Position numbers and translations under genes: made by a program
Shown: in pieces, positions 1-9,052 of the stretch
Layout of the letters: each line of letters begins with the position of its first letter
Numbering within the stretch: the first letter of the stretch is position 1
The notes under the pieces: model-generated
Database searches by the model: none
What the model was told of the DNA's origin: nothing
The model's input: only the letters and a program-made list of their open reading frames with translations
DNA from: Hypericibacter terrae
GTDB lineage: Bacteria > Pseudomonadota > Alphaproteobacteria > Dongiales > Dongiaceae
Reading direction: 5' to 3'
NCBI RefSeq assembly: GCF_008728855.1
Contig: NZ_CP042906.1
Location: 5,547,001 to 5,611,000, forward strand
Length of the DNA: 64,000 bases

Positions 1-1652
1 TTGCGCTCGAGCTCGCCCAGCTCGACCGTGGTGAAGCGCATCGCCGAGGCCATCGACTGGCGATGGATGAAGAGGCCGTTCTCCTTGATCTTGTCGGCGT
101 GGGTCGCCGTGGTCTCGACGAAATACCCCAGCACATTGTTGTGCCGGATCTTGAGCGAGGGCGTCGCGGTCTCGTTGCGATAGCGCGTCTCGAGGTCGAG
201 GATCAGACGCCGGCTGTGGTCGCGCAGGGTCCTGAGCTCGTCGAGTTCGGCGTGATAGCCCGCGGCGATGAAGCCGCCGTCGCGGATGAGGATCGGCAGC
301 TCGGCTGCCAGCGCCTGCGTCAGCAGCTGAACCAGACCGCCGTGATCGCCCAGGTGGCGCGCGGCGGCGGCCAGCCCCGCCGGCAGATCGGTCTCGCGGT
401 TCAGCAGCGCGCGGATCTCGCCGGCAACGGCGAGGCCGGCTTTCAACGCCGCCAGATCGCGCGGGCCGCCGCGGCCCAGGATCAGGCGCGACAGCGCGCG
501 CTCGATGTCGGGCGCGCGGCGCAACAGCGCGCGCAGATCGTCGCGCAGATGGCCGTCGGCGACGAGCCGCTCCACCATGTCGAGCCGCGCCGCGATGATC
601 GCGGGCTCGGTCGAGGGGGCCGCCAGCGCCGCGGCCAGCGCCCGCGCGCCCGCACCCGTCACGCTGCGATCGATGGCCGCGATCAGCGAGCCTTCGCGCT
701 GGCCCGACAAGGTTTCCGTGAGTTCCAGATTGCGCCTTGTCGCCGCATCGATCTCCATGACCGTGCCGCGCGCCAGGCGTCGCGGCGTCGAGAGCCGCGG
801 CAGCTTTCCGCGCTGGGTCAGCTGGACATAATCGATCAGCGTGCCGGCGGCCGCGATCTCGGCGCGCTCGAAGCTGCCGAAGGCATCGAGCGCCTTGACG
901 CCATAGAGCGCTTCCAGCCGCCGGCGCGCGGCCTCGCTGTCGAAGCGGCTCGACGGCAGCGGCGAGAGGATCGAGGTCCAGTCGCCGAGCTGGTCGCGCA
1001 CCGGCCCCTGCGCCAGGAGCCGCTCTGGCAGCAGCAGCTCGCCCGGCGAGAGCCGCGCCAGCACCGCCGCCAGGTCGCGCGGCTCGACCGGCTGCAGCTG
1101 GAAATCGCCGGTCGAGATGTCGAGCCAGGCCAGGCCCAGCCCGCCGGCGGCATCGGCCAGCGCCGCCAGATAATTATGCCGGCGCGCGTCGAGCAGCGTG
1201 TCCTCGGTCAGGGTGCCCGGCGTCACCACGCGCACCACGTCGCGCTTCACCACGGCTTTGTAGCCGCGCTTCTTGGCTTCGGCCGGATCCTCGATCTGCT
1301 CGCAGACCGCGACCTTGAAGCCCTGGCGGATCAGCCGGGCGAGATAGGCGTCGGCGGCATGGACCGGCACGCCGCACATGGCGATGTCCTGGCCGTCATG
1401 CTTGCCGCGCTTGGTGAGCGCGATGTCGAGGGCGGCCGAGGCCCTGACCGCGTCCTCGAAGAACAGCTCGTAGAAATCGCCCATCCGGTAGAACAGCAGG
1501 CAGTCGCGGTTCTGCGCCTTGATGGCGAGATACTGGGCCATCAGCGGCGTGGCGCCGCCCTCGGCCGCGATCAGCGCAGCCGGATCCTCGGGCGCGTCGG
1601 GCTCGCCGCCGGCAGGCTCTCGGTGATCGCGGGGCGGACGGGTCAGGGACAT
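1..1652 (-). CDS. mutS: DNA mismatch repair protein MutS (5' part, runs off window)
   Basis: About 550 N-terminal codons are present; the rest lies beyond base 1. MutS binds mismatches and small loops and starts methyl-independent or MutL-dependent repair. Translation from the ATG at 1652 gives a short Pro/Glu-rich leader, then the mismatch-recognition domain with the family motif [12 protein letters not shown] (Phe-x-Glu wedge) and [21 protein letters not shown], the connector domain ([20 protein letters not shown]) and the lever/clamp region ([17 protein letters not shown]) down to [20 protein letters not shown]. The ATPase domain is not in the window. It is divergent from pyrE with a 161-bp gap. 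A long open frame on the opposite strand is a high-GC shadow. Family assignment is certain; completeness cannot be judged. Confidence 0.95.
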   Translation of the reverse strand, partial: MSLTRPPRDHREPAGGEPDAPEDPAALIAAEGGATPLMAQYLAIKAQNRDCLLFYRMGDFYELFFEDAVRASAALDIALTKRGKHDGQDIAMCGVPVHAADAYLARLIRQGFKVAVCEQIEDPAEAKKRGYKAVVKRDVVRVVTPGTLTEDTLLDARRHNYLAALADAAGGLGLAWLDISTGDFQLQPVEPRDLAAVLARLSPGELLLPERLLAQGPVRDQLGDWTSILSPLPSSRFDSEAARRRLEALYGVKALDAFGSFERAEIAAAGTLIDYVQLTQRGKLPRLSTPRRLARGTVMEIDAATRRNLELTETLSGQREGSLIAAIDRSVTGAGARALAAALAAPSTEPAIIAARLDMVERLVADGHLRDDLRALLRRAPDIERALSRLILGRGGPRDLAALKAGLAVAGEIRALLNRETDLPAGLAAAARHLGDHGGLVQLLTQALAAELPILIRDGGFIAAGYHAELDELRTLRDHSRRLILDLETRYRNETATPSLKIRHNNVLGYFVETTATHADKIKENGLFIHRQSMASAMRFTTVELGELER

Positions 1653-1813
1653 CGGTTCGGAGTCGCGGATTCCCATAAAAAGCGACGGTTCCCCTCATGA
1701 CAGGGGGCGGGCGGCGCGTGTAGGTTGCCGCCCAACTTGCGCCTGTCGGCGCAGCATCGGCAACTCAACCGCAGCCAGGGTTGTGGCGCGGTTTTTCCGG
1801 AGGATCAACCCCC

Positions 1814-2389
1814 ATGGCGCTTGCCCGCCGCCGGCCCGAGACAAAGGCCCAGTTCGACCAGCTCAAGGCCATCATCCGCCGCGAATCGCTCCTCACCGGC
1901 GGCGAATTCAAGCTCGCCTCCGGCGCCCAGAGCAGCGTGTTCTTCGACATGAAGAAGACGCTGTTCGATCCCGAGGGGGCCTCGCTCGTGGGCGAGCTGA
2001 TCCTCGATGCCATCGCCGGCGACAACGTCGAGTTCGTCGGCGGACTCGAGTTGGGCGCGGTGCCGATCGCGACCGCGGTCTGCGTCAAGAGCGTGGGAGC
2101 AAGGCGTCCGCTCAAGGGCTTCTTCGTGCGCAAGGAGCCCAAGGGCCACGGAACCAACAAGCTGGTCGACGGCCAGTTCAGGGACGGCGCCGACGTGATC
2201 GTGCTCGAGGACGTCACCACCACCGGCGGCTCCTCGCTCAAGGCGGTGAACGCGGTGCGCGAGCGCGGCGCCAAGGTGCGCAAGGTCGTCACCATCGTCG
2301 ATCGTCTGGAAGGCGCGGAAGCCGCTTTCGCGAAGGACGGCATCGAGCTGGTCGCGCTGTTCGACCGCAACGACTTCCTCGATCACTGA
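1814..2389 (+). CDS. pyrE: Orotate phosphoribosyltransferase
   Basis: 191 aa. Transfers phosphoribose from PRPP to orotate to make OMP in de novo pyrimidine synthesis (cytoplasm). The PRPP-binding motif VIVLEDVTTTGGSSLKAV is intact, as is the early catalytic-loop region with GFFVRKEPKGHGTNKLVDG (Lys and His of the flexible loop). The chosen ATG has a clear GGAGG about 10 bases upstream; an in-frame ATG at 1781 would add 11 residues but has no such site. The gene is divergent from mutS and 152 bases upstream of the malic enzyme gene. Length fits the bacterial PyrE family. Confidence 0.95.
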   Translation: MALARRRPETKAQFDQLKAIIRRESLLTGGEFKLASGAQSSVFFDMKKTLFDPEGASLVGELILDAIAGDNVEFVGGLELGAVPIATAVCVKSVGARRPLKGFFVRKEPKGHGTNKLVDGQFRDGADVIVLEDVTTTGGSSLKAVNAVRERGAKVRKVVTIVDRLEGAEAAFAKDGIELVALFDRNDFLDH

Positions 2390-2541
2390 AGCCATCGATC
2401 CCGCTAGATTTGCGCGACAATACAGGTCTTCGCGCGCTGTTCAGCCGGCTGTACGGCGTTTGACCCGCTAGTCAAGCGCCGGCCAAACATGCAAGCCTTG
2501 GCGTTCGGGTGGACCGTGAGCGCGGGAGGCGCAGCCACACC

Positions 2542-4803
2542 TTGGACGATCGATTGAGCATCACCGAGCAGGAAGCCCTCCTGCTGCATTCCAGCGGCAG
2601 ACCGGGCAAGATTGCGATCCAGCCCACCAAGCCTCTGACGACACAGCGGGATTTGTCGCTGGCCTATTCGCCGGGCGTGGCTTTTCCCTGCCTCAGGATC
2701 CACAAGGACCCGGCAGCGGCCTATGACTACACGGCCAAGGGCAATCTGGTCGCGGTGATCTCGAACGGCACCGCCGTGCTGGGTCTGGGCGATCTGGGTG
2801 CGCTCGCCTCCAAGCCGGTGATGGAAGGCAAGGCCGTCCTCTTCAAGCGCTTCGCCGATATCGACGCGATCGACCTCGAGGTCGACACCCACGATGTGGA
2901 CGAATTCATCAATTGCGTGCGGTTCCTGGGGCCCTCCTTCGGCGGCATCAATCTCGAGGACATCAAGGCGCCGGAATGTTTCATCATCGAGCAGCGCCTG
3001 CGCGAGCTCATGGAGATTCCTGTCTTCCATGACGATCAGCACGGCACGGCCATCATCACCACGGCGGGCCTAATCAACGCGTTCGATCTCACGGGGCGCG
3101 ATTTCAAGACGGCGCGGATGGTGGTGAACGGCGCGGGCGCGGCCGCCATCGCCTGCGTCGAGCTGATCAAGTCGATGGGCATGCCGCATGACAACGTGAT
3201 CCTGTGCGACACCGCGGGCGTGATCTATCAGGGCCGCGAGAAGGGCATGAACCAGTGGAAGTCGGCCCATGCGGCGAACACCAAGCTGCGCACGCTCGAG
3301 GAGGCGATCAAGGGCGCCGACATATTCCTCGGCCTCTCCGCCAAAGGCGCCATGACCGGCGACATGGTCAGGAACATGGCGCAAAAGCCGATCATCTTCG
3401 CGATGGCCAATCCCGATCCCGAGATCACGCCCGAGGAAGTCCGGGCGGTGCGCGCGGACGCCATCGTCGCCACGGGCCGCTCGGACTATCCCAACCAGGT
3501 CAATAACATCCTGGGCTTCCCCTATATCTTCCGCGGCGCGCTCGACGTGCGCGCCTCGACCATCAACGAGCCGATGAAGATCGCGGCCGCGCGCGCCCTC
3601 GCCGATCTCGCCCGCGAGGACGTGCCCGACGAGGTCGACGCCGCCTATGCCGGCCGCCGGCTGCGCTATGGCCCGGAATACATCATCCCGGTGCCGTTCG
3701 ATCCGCGCCTGGTATCGCGCATCCCGGCCGCCGTGGCGCGCGCCGCGATGGACAGCGGCGTGGCGCGCAAGCCGATCATCGACATGCGGAACTACGAGTC
3801 CGAGCTTTCGGCCCGGCTCGATCCGACCGCGGCCGGCCTGCATCTGATCTTCGAGAAGCTCCATGCCAATCCGCGCCGCGTGGTCTTCGCCGAAGGCGAA
3901 GAGGAGCGCGTGATCCGCGCGGCGCTCGCCTTCCGCAATGCGGGCTATGGCACGCCGGTCCTGATCGGGCGTGAGGAGCGCATCCAGGAAACCCTCAAAT
4001 CCGGCGGCCTGGGCGATATCGACGGGCTCGAGATCCACAATGCCCGGCTCTCCAAGCACAATGCGCAATACACCGAGTTCCTCTATCGGCGCATGCAGCG
4101 CCAGGGATTGTTGTTCCGTGACTGCCAGCGGCTGGTCAACCAGGACCGCAACATCTTCGCCGCCTGCATGGTGGCGCAAGGCGATGCCGATGCGATGGTG
4201 ACCGGCATCACCCGCAGCTTCTCCGACGCGCTGGACGATGTGACGCGGGTGATCGATCCGAGGCCGAACGAGCAGCTCCTCGGGCTTTCCATGGTGTTTG
4301 CCAAGGGACGCACCGTTTTCATCGCCGACACCTCGGTCAACGAGCTCCCCACCCCCGAGCAGCTGGCCGATATCGCGATCCAGAGCGCCGCGGCCGCGCG
4401 GCGGATCGGCCATGAGCCCCGGGTGGCGCTGCTGTCCTTCTCGAATTTCGGCAATCCGCCGCGCGAGAAGGCCGAACGAATCCGCGAGGCGGTCGCGGTG
4501 CTCGATCAACGAAAAGTGGATTTCGAGTATGAGGGCGAGATGCAGGCCGACGTGGCCCTCGATTTCGACCTGATGCGCCGGCTCTATCCGTTCTCCCGCC
4601 TCAAGGGCCCGGCCAACATCCTGGTCATGCCGGCGCTGCATTCGGCCAACATCTCGGCCAAGCTGATGCAGCAGCTGGGCGGCACCGTGATCGGCCCGGT
4701 GCTGATGGGTCTCTCCAAGCCCGCCCAGATCGTCCAGGCCGGCGCCACGGTGTCGGATCTGCTGACGGCGGCGGCGCTCGCCGGTCTGGCGGCGGTCCGC
4801 TAA
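2542..4803 (+). CDS. maeB: NADP-dependent malic enzyme with C-terminal phosphotransacetylase-like domain
   Basis: 753 aa from a TTG start. Oxidative decarboxylation of malate to pyruvate, linking the TCA cycle to gluconeogenesis. Residues about 15-165 are the malic N-domain ([38 protein letters not shown]), 165-400 the NAD(P)-binding domain ([28 protein letters not shown]), and about 430-750 a phosphotransacetylase-like domain ([32 protein letters not shown]), the usual MaeB fusion in which the PTA part is regulatory rather than catalytic. The TTG at 2542 is preceded by GGGAGG (2524-2529) and gives the N-terminus MDDRLS expected for the family; a GTG at 2509 would add 11 residues and lacks a ribosome site. 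Proximity to mutS is a known alphaproteobacterial arrangement. Confidence 0.93.
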   Translation: MDDRLSITEQEALLLHSSGRPGKIAIQPTKPLTTQRDLSLAYSPGVAFPCLRIHKDPAAAYDYTAKGNLVAVISNGTAVLGLGDLGALASKPVMEGKAVLFKRFADIDAIDLEVDTHDVDEFINCVRFLGPSFGGINLEDIKAPECFIIEQRLRELMEIPVFHDDQHGTAIITTAGLINAFDLTGRDFKTARMVVNGAGAAAIACVELIKSMGMPHDNVILCDTAGVIYQGREKGMNQWKSAHAANTKLRTLEEAIKGADIFLGLSAKGAMTGDMVRNMAQKPIIFAMANPDPEITPEEVRAVRADAIVATGRSDYPNQVNNILGFPYIFRGALDVRASTINEPMKIAAARALADLAREDVPDEVDAAYAGRRLRYGPEYIIPVPFDPRLVSRIPAAVARAAMDSGVARKPIIDMRNYESELSARLDPTAAGLHLIFEKLHANPRRVVFAEGEEERVIRAALAFRNAGYGTPVLIGREERIQETLKSGGLGDIDGLEIHNARLSKHNAQYTEFLYRRMQRQGLLFRDCQRLVNQDRNIFAACMVAQGDADAMVTGITRSFSDALDDVTRVIDPRPNEQLLGLSMVFAKGRTVFIADTSVNELPTPEQLADIAIQSAAAARRIGHEPRVALLSFSNFGNPPREKAERIREAVAVLDQRKVDFEYEGEMQADVALDFDLMRRLYPFSRLKGPANILVMPALHSANISAKLMQQLGGTVIGPVLMGLSKPAQIVQAGATVSDLLTAAALAGLAAVR

Positions 4804-4815
4804 ATCCTCGAAGCC

Positions 4816-5211
4816 TCAGGCGTGCGGCGGGACCGGTTCGACCGGCCCGCCCGCCTTGCGCCAGGCGCCGAAGCCGCCCTCGATATGGGCGACCTTCTCC
4901 AGCCCCATATCCTGCGCGGCCTTGGCCGCGAGCGCCGAGCGCCAGCCGCCGGCGCAGAAGAAGACGAACCGCTTGGGCTCGGCGAAAGCCTTGCGGTGAT
5001 AGGGGCTCTCGGGATCGATCCAGAATTCCAGCATGCCGCGCGGACAGTGGAACGCGCCCGGGATGCGGCCTTCCTTCTCCAGTTCGCGCGGATCGCGCAG
5101 ATCGACGAACAGCACGTCCTTGTCGCCGTGGAGCGCCAGCGCCTCGGTCACGGCGAGCGTCTGGATCTCGGCGTTGGCCTCCTCCAGCAGCTGGCGAAAT
5201 CCCTTCTTCAT
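4816..5211 (-). CDS. Single-domain rhodanese-like protein
   Basis: 131 aa, one rhodanese domain with a short N-terminal helix. The predicted active-site loop begins at Cys86 in FFCAGGWRS, a loop length typical of sulfur-transferring rhodaneses, and the CH2A-like segment VLFVDLRDPRELEKEGRIPGA is present. Probably a cytoplasmic sulfurtransferase; the substrate is unknown. It is convergent with the malic enzyme gene (12-base gap) and lies 9 bases downstream of the secreted protein gene at 5221-6153 on the same strand, so the two may be co-transcribed. No signal peptide. Confidence 0.85.
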   Translation of the reverse strand: MKKGFRQLLEEANAEIQTLAVTEALALHGDKDVLFVDLRDPRELEKEGRIPGAFHCPRGMLEFWIDPESPYHRKAFAEPKRFVFFCAGGWRSALAAKAAQDMGLEKVAHIEGGFGAWRKAGGPVEPVPPHA

Positions 5212-5220
5212 GGCGCCGGC

Positions 5221-6153
5221 TTAGTTGGTGCCGTCGATCGTCACCGACCGGATCGCGTAGCGGCCGCCGCTGTTGATGATCAGGAAGCCGTCGAAGGGCT
5301 TGGTGATCGCCGTGTCCGTGACCGTGATCAGCGCCTTGCCGTCGACCGACACGGTCATGACGCCCGCGCCGTCGCGCAGGAGCTCGATCGAATGGAGCTT
5401 GTCGCCTTCGAGCGCCAGCGGCTTGGCGTAGCTGCCGATGGTCGTGGTGGCCTGGCTCGTGACCCGCTGCAGCGCCAGGCTCGGATTGCCGCCCGGGAAA
5501 TAGGTGACGCGGTAGGCGGTGCTGCCGCCGGGGCCCTGATAGGGGCCGAAATCGAGCCGTCCGAACTTCTCCTTCGAGATCAGATCGAGCCGGGCCTTGA
5601 AGACGTTGGAGATGGTGACCGTGGTGTAGATCGAGGCGTAGGTCGCGTTGGTCGTGGTCTGGTTGTTCTGCGGCTGCAGCAGCGCGCCCAGCACGTCGTT
5701 CAGCTTGAGGTTCTGGCTGGAGGTCTGGCCCGGCGGAATGATGGTGCTCTTGAGGCCGGTGTTGTTGCCGAGCACATCCACGGTCCAGATGCCGGCCGTC
5801 ACCTTCCAGGCTGGGTTGGAGGTGTAGTTGCCGTCCTGGAAATTGTCATAAAAGAGACGCAATGTCGGCTGGACCGCGGGCGTCGCCGGGGCTGCCGGTG
5901 CCGAGGCCGAGGCGATCAGGTCGCGCAGATCCTGGATGAAGAGCGGATCGGCGGCCTTGGCCTTGTCGGCCTCGTCCACCATCTGCTTCAGCTTGGCGGC
6001 GAAGGCCTGCAATTGCGGATTGGAAGCCCCGCCCTGCCAGGCGGAATAGCGGGTGGTCGAAGTGTCGTCGGCCCGGGCACCGCTGATCGCCAGCGCCGTC
6101 AAGCCAAGCAGGACGCTGGCGAGGGCCAGCATCGGTGCGCGCATCCATCCCAT
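5221..6153 (-). CDS. Secreted protein of unknown function, probable beta-sandwich domain
   Basis: 310 aa. An N-terminal signal peptide (MGWMRAPMLALASVLLGLTALAISGARA then DD) predicts export to the periplasm. Residues about 35-75 form a charged helix (LQAFAAKLKQMVDEADKAKA), followed by an Ala/Pro linker and a long beta-strand-rich region ending with VSVDGKALITVTDTAI and GFLIINSGGRYAIRSVTIDG, which has the look of a concanavalin-like/laminin-G sandwich. I do not recognise a specific family. The ATG at 6153 was chosen; an upstream TTG at 6168 or an internal ATG at 6144 are possible. The gene is divergent from phoR, whose first possible ATG (6156) lies against it. Confidence 0.7.
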   Translation of the reverse strand: MGWMRAPMLALASVLLGLTALAISGARADDTSTTRYSAWQGGASNPQLQAFAAKLKQMVDEADKAKAADPLFIQDLRDLIASASAPAAPATPAVQPTLRLFYDNFQDGNYTSNPAWKVTAGIWTVDVLGNNTGLKSTIIPPGQTSSQNLKLNDVLGALLQPQNNQTTTNATYASIYTTVTISNVFKARLDLISKEKFGRLDFGPYQGPGGSTAYRVTYFPGGNPSLALQRVTSQATTTIGSYAKPLALEGDKLHSIELLRDGAGVMTVSVDGKALITVTDTAITKPFDGFLIINSGGRYAIRSVTIDGTN

Positions 6154-6221
6154 AAATGTTTTATACAAGCGACGCGCCGGCCGGCAAAGAGCCGATCGGC
6201 CGGCCGGCTGCGGCCGTTGGC

Positions 6222-7619
6222 ATGAACGAGGCGAAGCCGCTCGCGACGGAGACGATGCAACTCGGGCCTGGCGATATCTGGCGTGTGACGGGGGTGGCGA
6301 TCCTGACGCCCCTTTTGCTCCTGCTGCTGCTGGCCGCGGGCGGCTGGCTGGCGATCGGGCCGGCCCTGATCGGCGCCGGCTTCGCGATCCTTTTGGCAGG
6401 CCTGGGGATTTATGCCTGGCGCCGGGGCCTGAAGCGGATTGAGCCGCCGGTCGTGCCCGTGCCCGTGGAGCCCCCGCCCGAGCCCGCCCCTGTCGAACCG
6501 CCGGCGCCGGCGGTGGCCGACCGGGTGCTCCAGGCCCTGCCCGATCCGGTGCTGCTGGTCGATGGCGAGCGCCATGTGATCCAGGCCAACGCTGCCGCGG
6601 AAAGCCAGTTCGGCCGCAACGCCGTGGGCCGCGATCTCTCGGCCATGGTCCGACATCCGGCGCTGATCGACGCGGTCGAGGCGGTGCTGGAAGGCGGTCC
6701 CGGCCGCGAGGTCGAGCTGGTGTTCCCGGTGCCGGTGGAGCGAGTCTTGCGCGCGCGCGTCGAGCCTCTGGTGGGGGAGGCCGATCAGCTCCTGGCCCTC
6801 ATCGCCATCCAGGACATGACGGCCGCGCGACGCACCGATCAGATGCGCGCGGATTTCGTCGCCAATGTCAGCCATGAGCTGCGCACGCCGCTGGCGAGCC
6901 TGATCGGCTTCATCGAGACCCTGCAGGGACCGGCGCGCGACGACCCAGAGGCGCACGAGCGCTTCCTCGCTATCATGCAGCAGCAGTCGCAGCGCATGGC
7001 CCGGCTCATCGCCGATCTGCTGTCGCTCTCGCGCATCGAGCTCAACGAGCATAAGCCGCCGACCGGCGAAACCGAGCTGGGCCCGATCCTGGGCGGGCTC
7101 GCCGATGCGTTGGGGTTGAAGGCCGCCGAGCGCAACATGACGATCCGGCTGGGCGCCCCCGCACCGATCGCCGGCGTCGAGGCCTTCTCGGATCTCGGCA
7201 GCATGCCCGCGGTCCAGGGCGATCGCGACGAGCTGACCCAGCTGTTCCAGAACCTGATCGACAACGCCATCAAATATGGCCGGACCGGCACGGCGGTGCG
7301 GGTGGCCTGCTGGCGCGAGCCGGTCGAGCTGCCCGGCCGCCGGTCGGGCGGGCGCGCATCGCTGGCGATCGCCGTCATCGACGAGGGCGAAGGCATCGCG
7401 CGCGAGCATCTGCCGCGTCTGACCGAGCGCTTCTACCGGGTCGACAAGGCCCGGTCCCGGGATATCGGCGGAACCGGGCTCGGGCTCGCCATCGTGAAGC
7501 ATATCGTCAGCCGCCACCGGGGCCGGCTGTCGGTCGACAGCACCCCCGGCGTCGGATCGATCTTCACGGTCCATCTGCCCCTGGCGGAAGCCCGAAAGCC
7601 GGCCCGGACCCTCGCCTAA
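6222..7619 (+). CDS. phoR: Phosphate regulon sensor histidine kinase PhoR
   Basis: 465 aa. Sensor kinase that phosphorylates PhoB when phosphate is limiting. Two adjacent membrane segments (about 25-65), a Pro-rich linker, a PAS-like domain (about 100-205, VLQALPDPVLLVDGERHVIQ), the DHp H-box FVANVSHELRTPLASLIGF with His218, and the ATPase domain with N box (FQNLIDNAIKYG), G1 (VIDEGEGIAREHL), F (RFYRVDKARS) and G2 (GGTGLGLAIVKH) boxes. As in other PhoR proteins there is no large periplasmic sensor domain. The start is uncertain: ATG 6222 avoids overlap with the divergent gene; 6255 is an alternative. The partner regulator phoB lies downstream of the pst genes. Confidence 0.93.
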   Translation: MNEAKPLATETMQLGPGDIWRVTGVAILTPLLLLLLLAAGGWLAIGPALIGAGFAILLAGLGIYAWRRGLKRIEPPVVPVPVEPPPEPAPVEPPAPAVADRVLQALPDPVLLVDGERHVIQANAAAESQFGRNAVGRDLSAMVRHPALIDAVEAVLEGGPGREVELVFPVPVERVLRARVEPLVGEADQLLALIAIQDMTAARRTDQMRADFVANVSHELRTPLASLIGFIETLQGPARDDPEAHERFLAIMQQQSQRMARLIADLLSLSRIELNEHKPPTGETELGPILGGLADALGLKAAERNMTIRLGAPAPIAGVEAFSDLGSMPAVQGDRDELTQLFQNLIDNAIKYGRTGTAVRVACWREPVELPGRRSGGRASLAIAVIDEGEGIAREHLPRLTERFYRVDKARSRDIGGTGLGLAIVKHIVSRHRGRLSVDSTPGVGSIFTVHLPLAEARKPARTLA

Positions 7620-7668
7620 AACATAATATTCACAATAGGTTAAAGAATGACCCGCGGAAATCCTGGCG

Positions 7669-7708
7669 GTGTCATCTGATTGTCATAAATCTGTATTATT
7701 TCTGTTGG
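7669..7708 (+). promoter_or_regulatory. Tandem Pho boxes (PhoB sites) upstream of pstS
   Basis: Four 7-bp half-sites in strict 11-bp register: GTGTCAT (7669), TTGTCAT (7680), CTGTATT (7691) and a weaker CTGTTGG (7702). The PhoB consensus is CTGTCAT repeated every 11 bp, so this reads as two adjacent PhoB dimer sites. They lie 155-194 bases upstream of the pstS ATG, which leaves a long leader of roughly 150 bases. This should make pstSCAB-phoU-phoB phosphate-starvation inducible, while phoR is upstream of the boxes. Confidence 0.85.
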
Positions 7709-7862
7709 CGGTGGCGAATAGGTTCGGCCGCGTGACGTCGGGGAAAGAGGCCCCGGGCCGGCTCGTCGGTGGGACGACCGGGCATGACCCGGACCGCTCG
7801 AAACCCCGAGGATCGTCATCGTGACTCGCAAGGTCATCACCCTGCCAACGGAGCCCTTTCTC

Positions 7863-8888
7863 ATGAAACATTCCCGCATCCTCGCCGCGACCGCAGCCCT
7901 CGCGGTCTTCGCGCTGGCCGGCACGGCCGAAGCGCGCGACCAGATCCGCATCGTCGGATCGAGCACCGTGTTCCCCTTCTCCACCGCCGTCGCCGAGCAG
8001 TTCGGCAAGACCGGCAAGTTCAAGACGCCGGTCGTCGAATCGACCGGGACCGGCGGCGGCTTCAAGCTGTTCTGCGCCGGCGCGGGCGAAGATTCGCCGG
8101 ACATCTCCAATGCCTCGCGCGCCATCAAGGCCAGCGAAATCGAGACCTGCAAGCAGAACGGCGTGACCGAGATCACCGAGATCAAGATCGGCTATGACGG
8201 CATCGTCATCGCCAACTCAAAGTCGGGCCCGCAATTCAACTTCACGGTCGAGCAGGTCTGGAAGGCGCTCGCCAAGCAGGTGCCGGTCGACGGCAAGCTG
8301 GTGGAGAATCCCTACAAGACCTGGGCCGACATCGACCCCTCCTTCCCGAACGAGAAGATCGAGGTCTATGGCCCGCCGCCGACCTCCGGCACGCGCGACG
8401 CCTTCGTCGAGCTGGTGATGGACAAGGGCTGCGAAGCCTCGGTCAAGCCGCTCGGCCTCGATGCCGACGCGACCAAGAAGGCCTGCCAGGCGGTCCGCGA
8501 GGACGGCGCCTATGTCGAGGCCGGCGAGAACGACAATCTCATCGTGCAGAAGCTCGAAGCCAACCCGCATTCGCTGGGCATCTTCGGCTTCAGCTTCCTC
8601 GATCAGAACGCCGACAAGATCCAGGGCAGCAAGATGGATGGCGTCGTGCCCAGCTTCGAGACCATCGCCGATCATTCCTACGAAGTGTCGCGGCCGCTCT
8701 TCATCTATGTGAAGAACGCCCATGTCGGCGTGATCCCGGGCATCAAGGAGTATGTGGCCGAGTTCATGAGCGACAAGGCCTCGGGCGACGAGGGCTATCT
8801 GGCCGACAAGGGCCTGATCCCGCTGCCGACCAGCGAGCGTTCCGGCGTAGTGACCAAGGCCATCGCCCTGACGCCGATGGGCAGCTAG
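7863..8888 (+). CDS. pstS: Phosphate ABC transporter, periplasmic phosphate-binding protein
   Basis: 341 aa. High-affinity periplasmic phosphate binder feeding PstCAB. Signal peptide with cleavage expected after AEA at about residue 24 (LAGTAEA/RDQIRIVG). The mature protein starts with the phosphate-loop motif IRIVGSSTVFPFSTAVAEQF, followed by ESTGTGGGFKLFC and GPPPTSGTRDAFVE, typical of the SphX/PstS-like group. The ATG at 7863 carries the signal peptide and follows a GGAG; an upstream ATG-like start at 7821 would place 14 residues before the signal peptide. First gene after the Pho boxes; separated from pstC by 164 bases with a strong hairpin, which usually lets the binding protein accumulate over the permease. 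Confidence 0.95.
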   Translation: MKHSRILAATAALAVFALAGTAEARDQIRIVGSSTVFPFSTAVAEQFGKTGKFKTPVVESTGTGGGFKLFCAGAGEDSPDISNASRAIKASEIETCKQNGVTEITEIKIGYDGIVIANSKSGPQFNFTVEQVWKALAKQVPVDGKLVENPYKTWADIDPSFPNEKIEVYGPPPTSGTRDAFVELVMDKGCEASVKPLGLDADATKKACQAVREDGAYVEAGENDNLIVQKLEANPHSLGIFGFSFLDQNADKIQGSKMDGVVPSFETIADHSYEVSRPLFIYVKNAHVGVIPGIKEYVAEFMSDKASGDEGYLADKGLIPLPTSERSGVVTKAIALTPMGS

Positions 8889-8930
8889 CCCGCAGCGACT
8901 GAAGACCAAGACCGCTTGCCAGGGAAGGGC

Positions 8931-8959
8931 GGCCGGCTTCGATCCGATCGAGACCGGCC
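8931..8959 (+). terminator. Hairpin between pstS and pstC (attenuator or mRNA-stabilising)
   Basis: Arms 8931-8944 and 8946-8959 pair over 14 positions with one mismatch and one G-U pair and a very tight loop. There is no run of T after it, so it is more likely a partial terminator or 3'-end protector that raises pstS mRNA over pstCAB than a full stop. Function is inferred from position. Confidence 0.5.
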
Positions 8960-9052
8960 TCCCGACCTCCCCAGCGGAACGACGACGCGGCGCCGGCGGA
9001 CCCTGGCGCATCGAAACGAGATCGGCGAAAGGAAACCGGGAGCTCCCAGCGC

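Noticed and set aside
63-1700. Long plus-strand open frame opposite mutS
   Set aside because: It is the antisense of MutS; the minus-strand translation has clear MutS motifs, and the plus-strand protein is Arg/Gly-rich noise.
4822-6225. Plus-strand frame across the rhodanese and secreted protein genes
   Set aside because: Antisense to two genes with recognisable domain or signal peptide.
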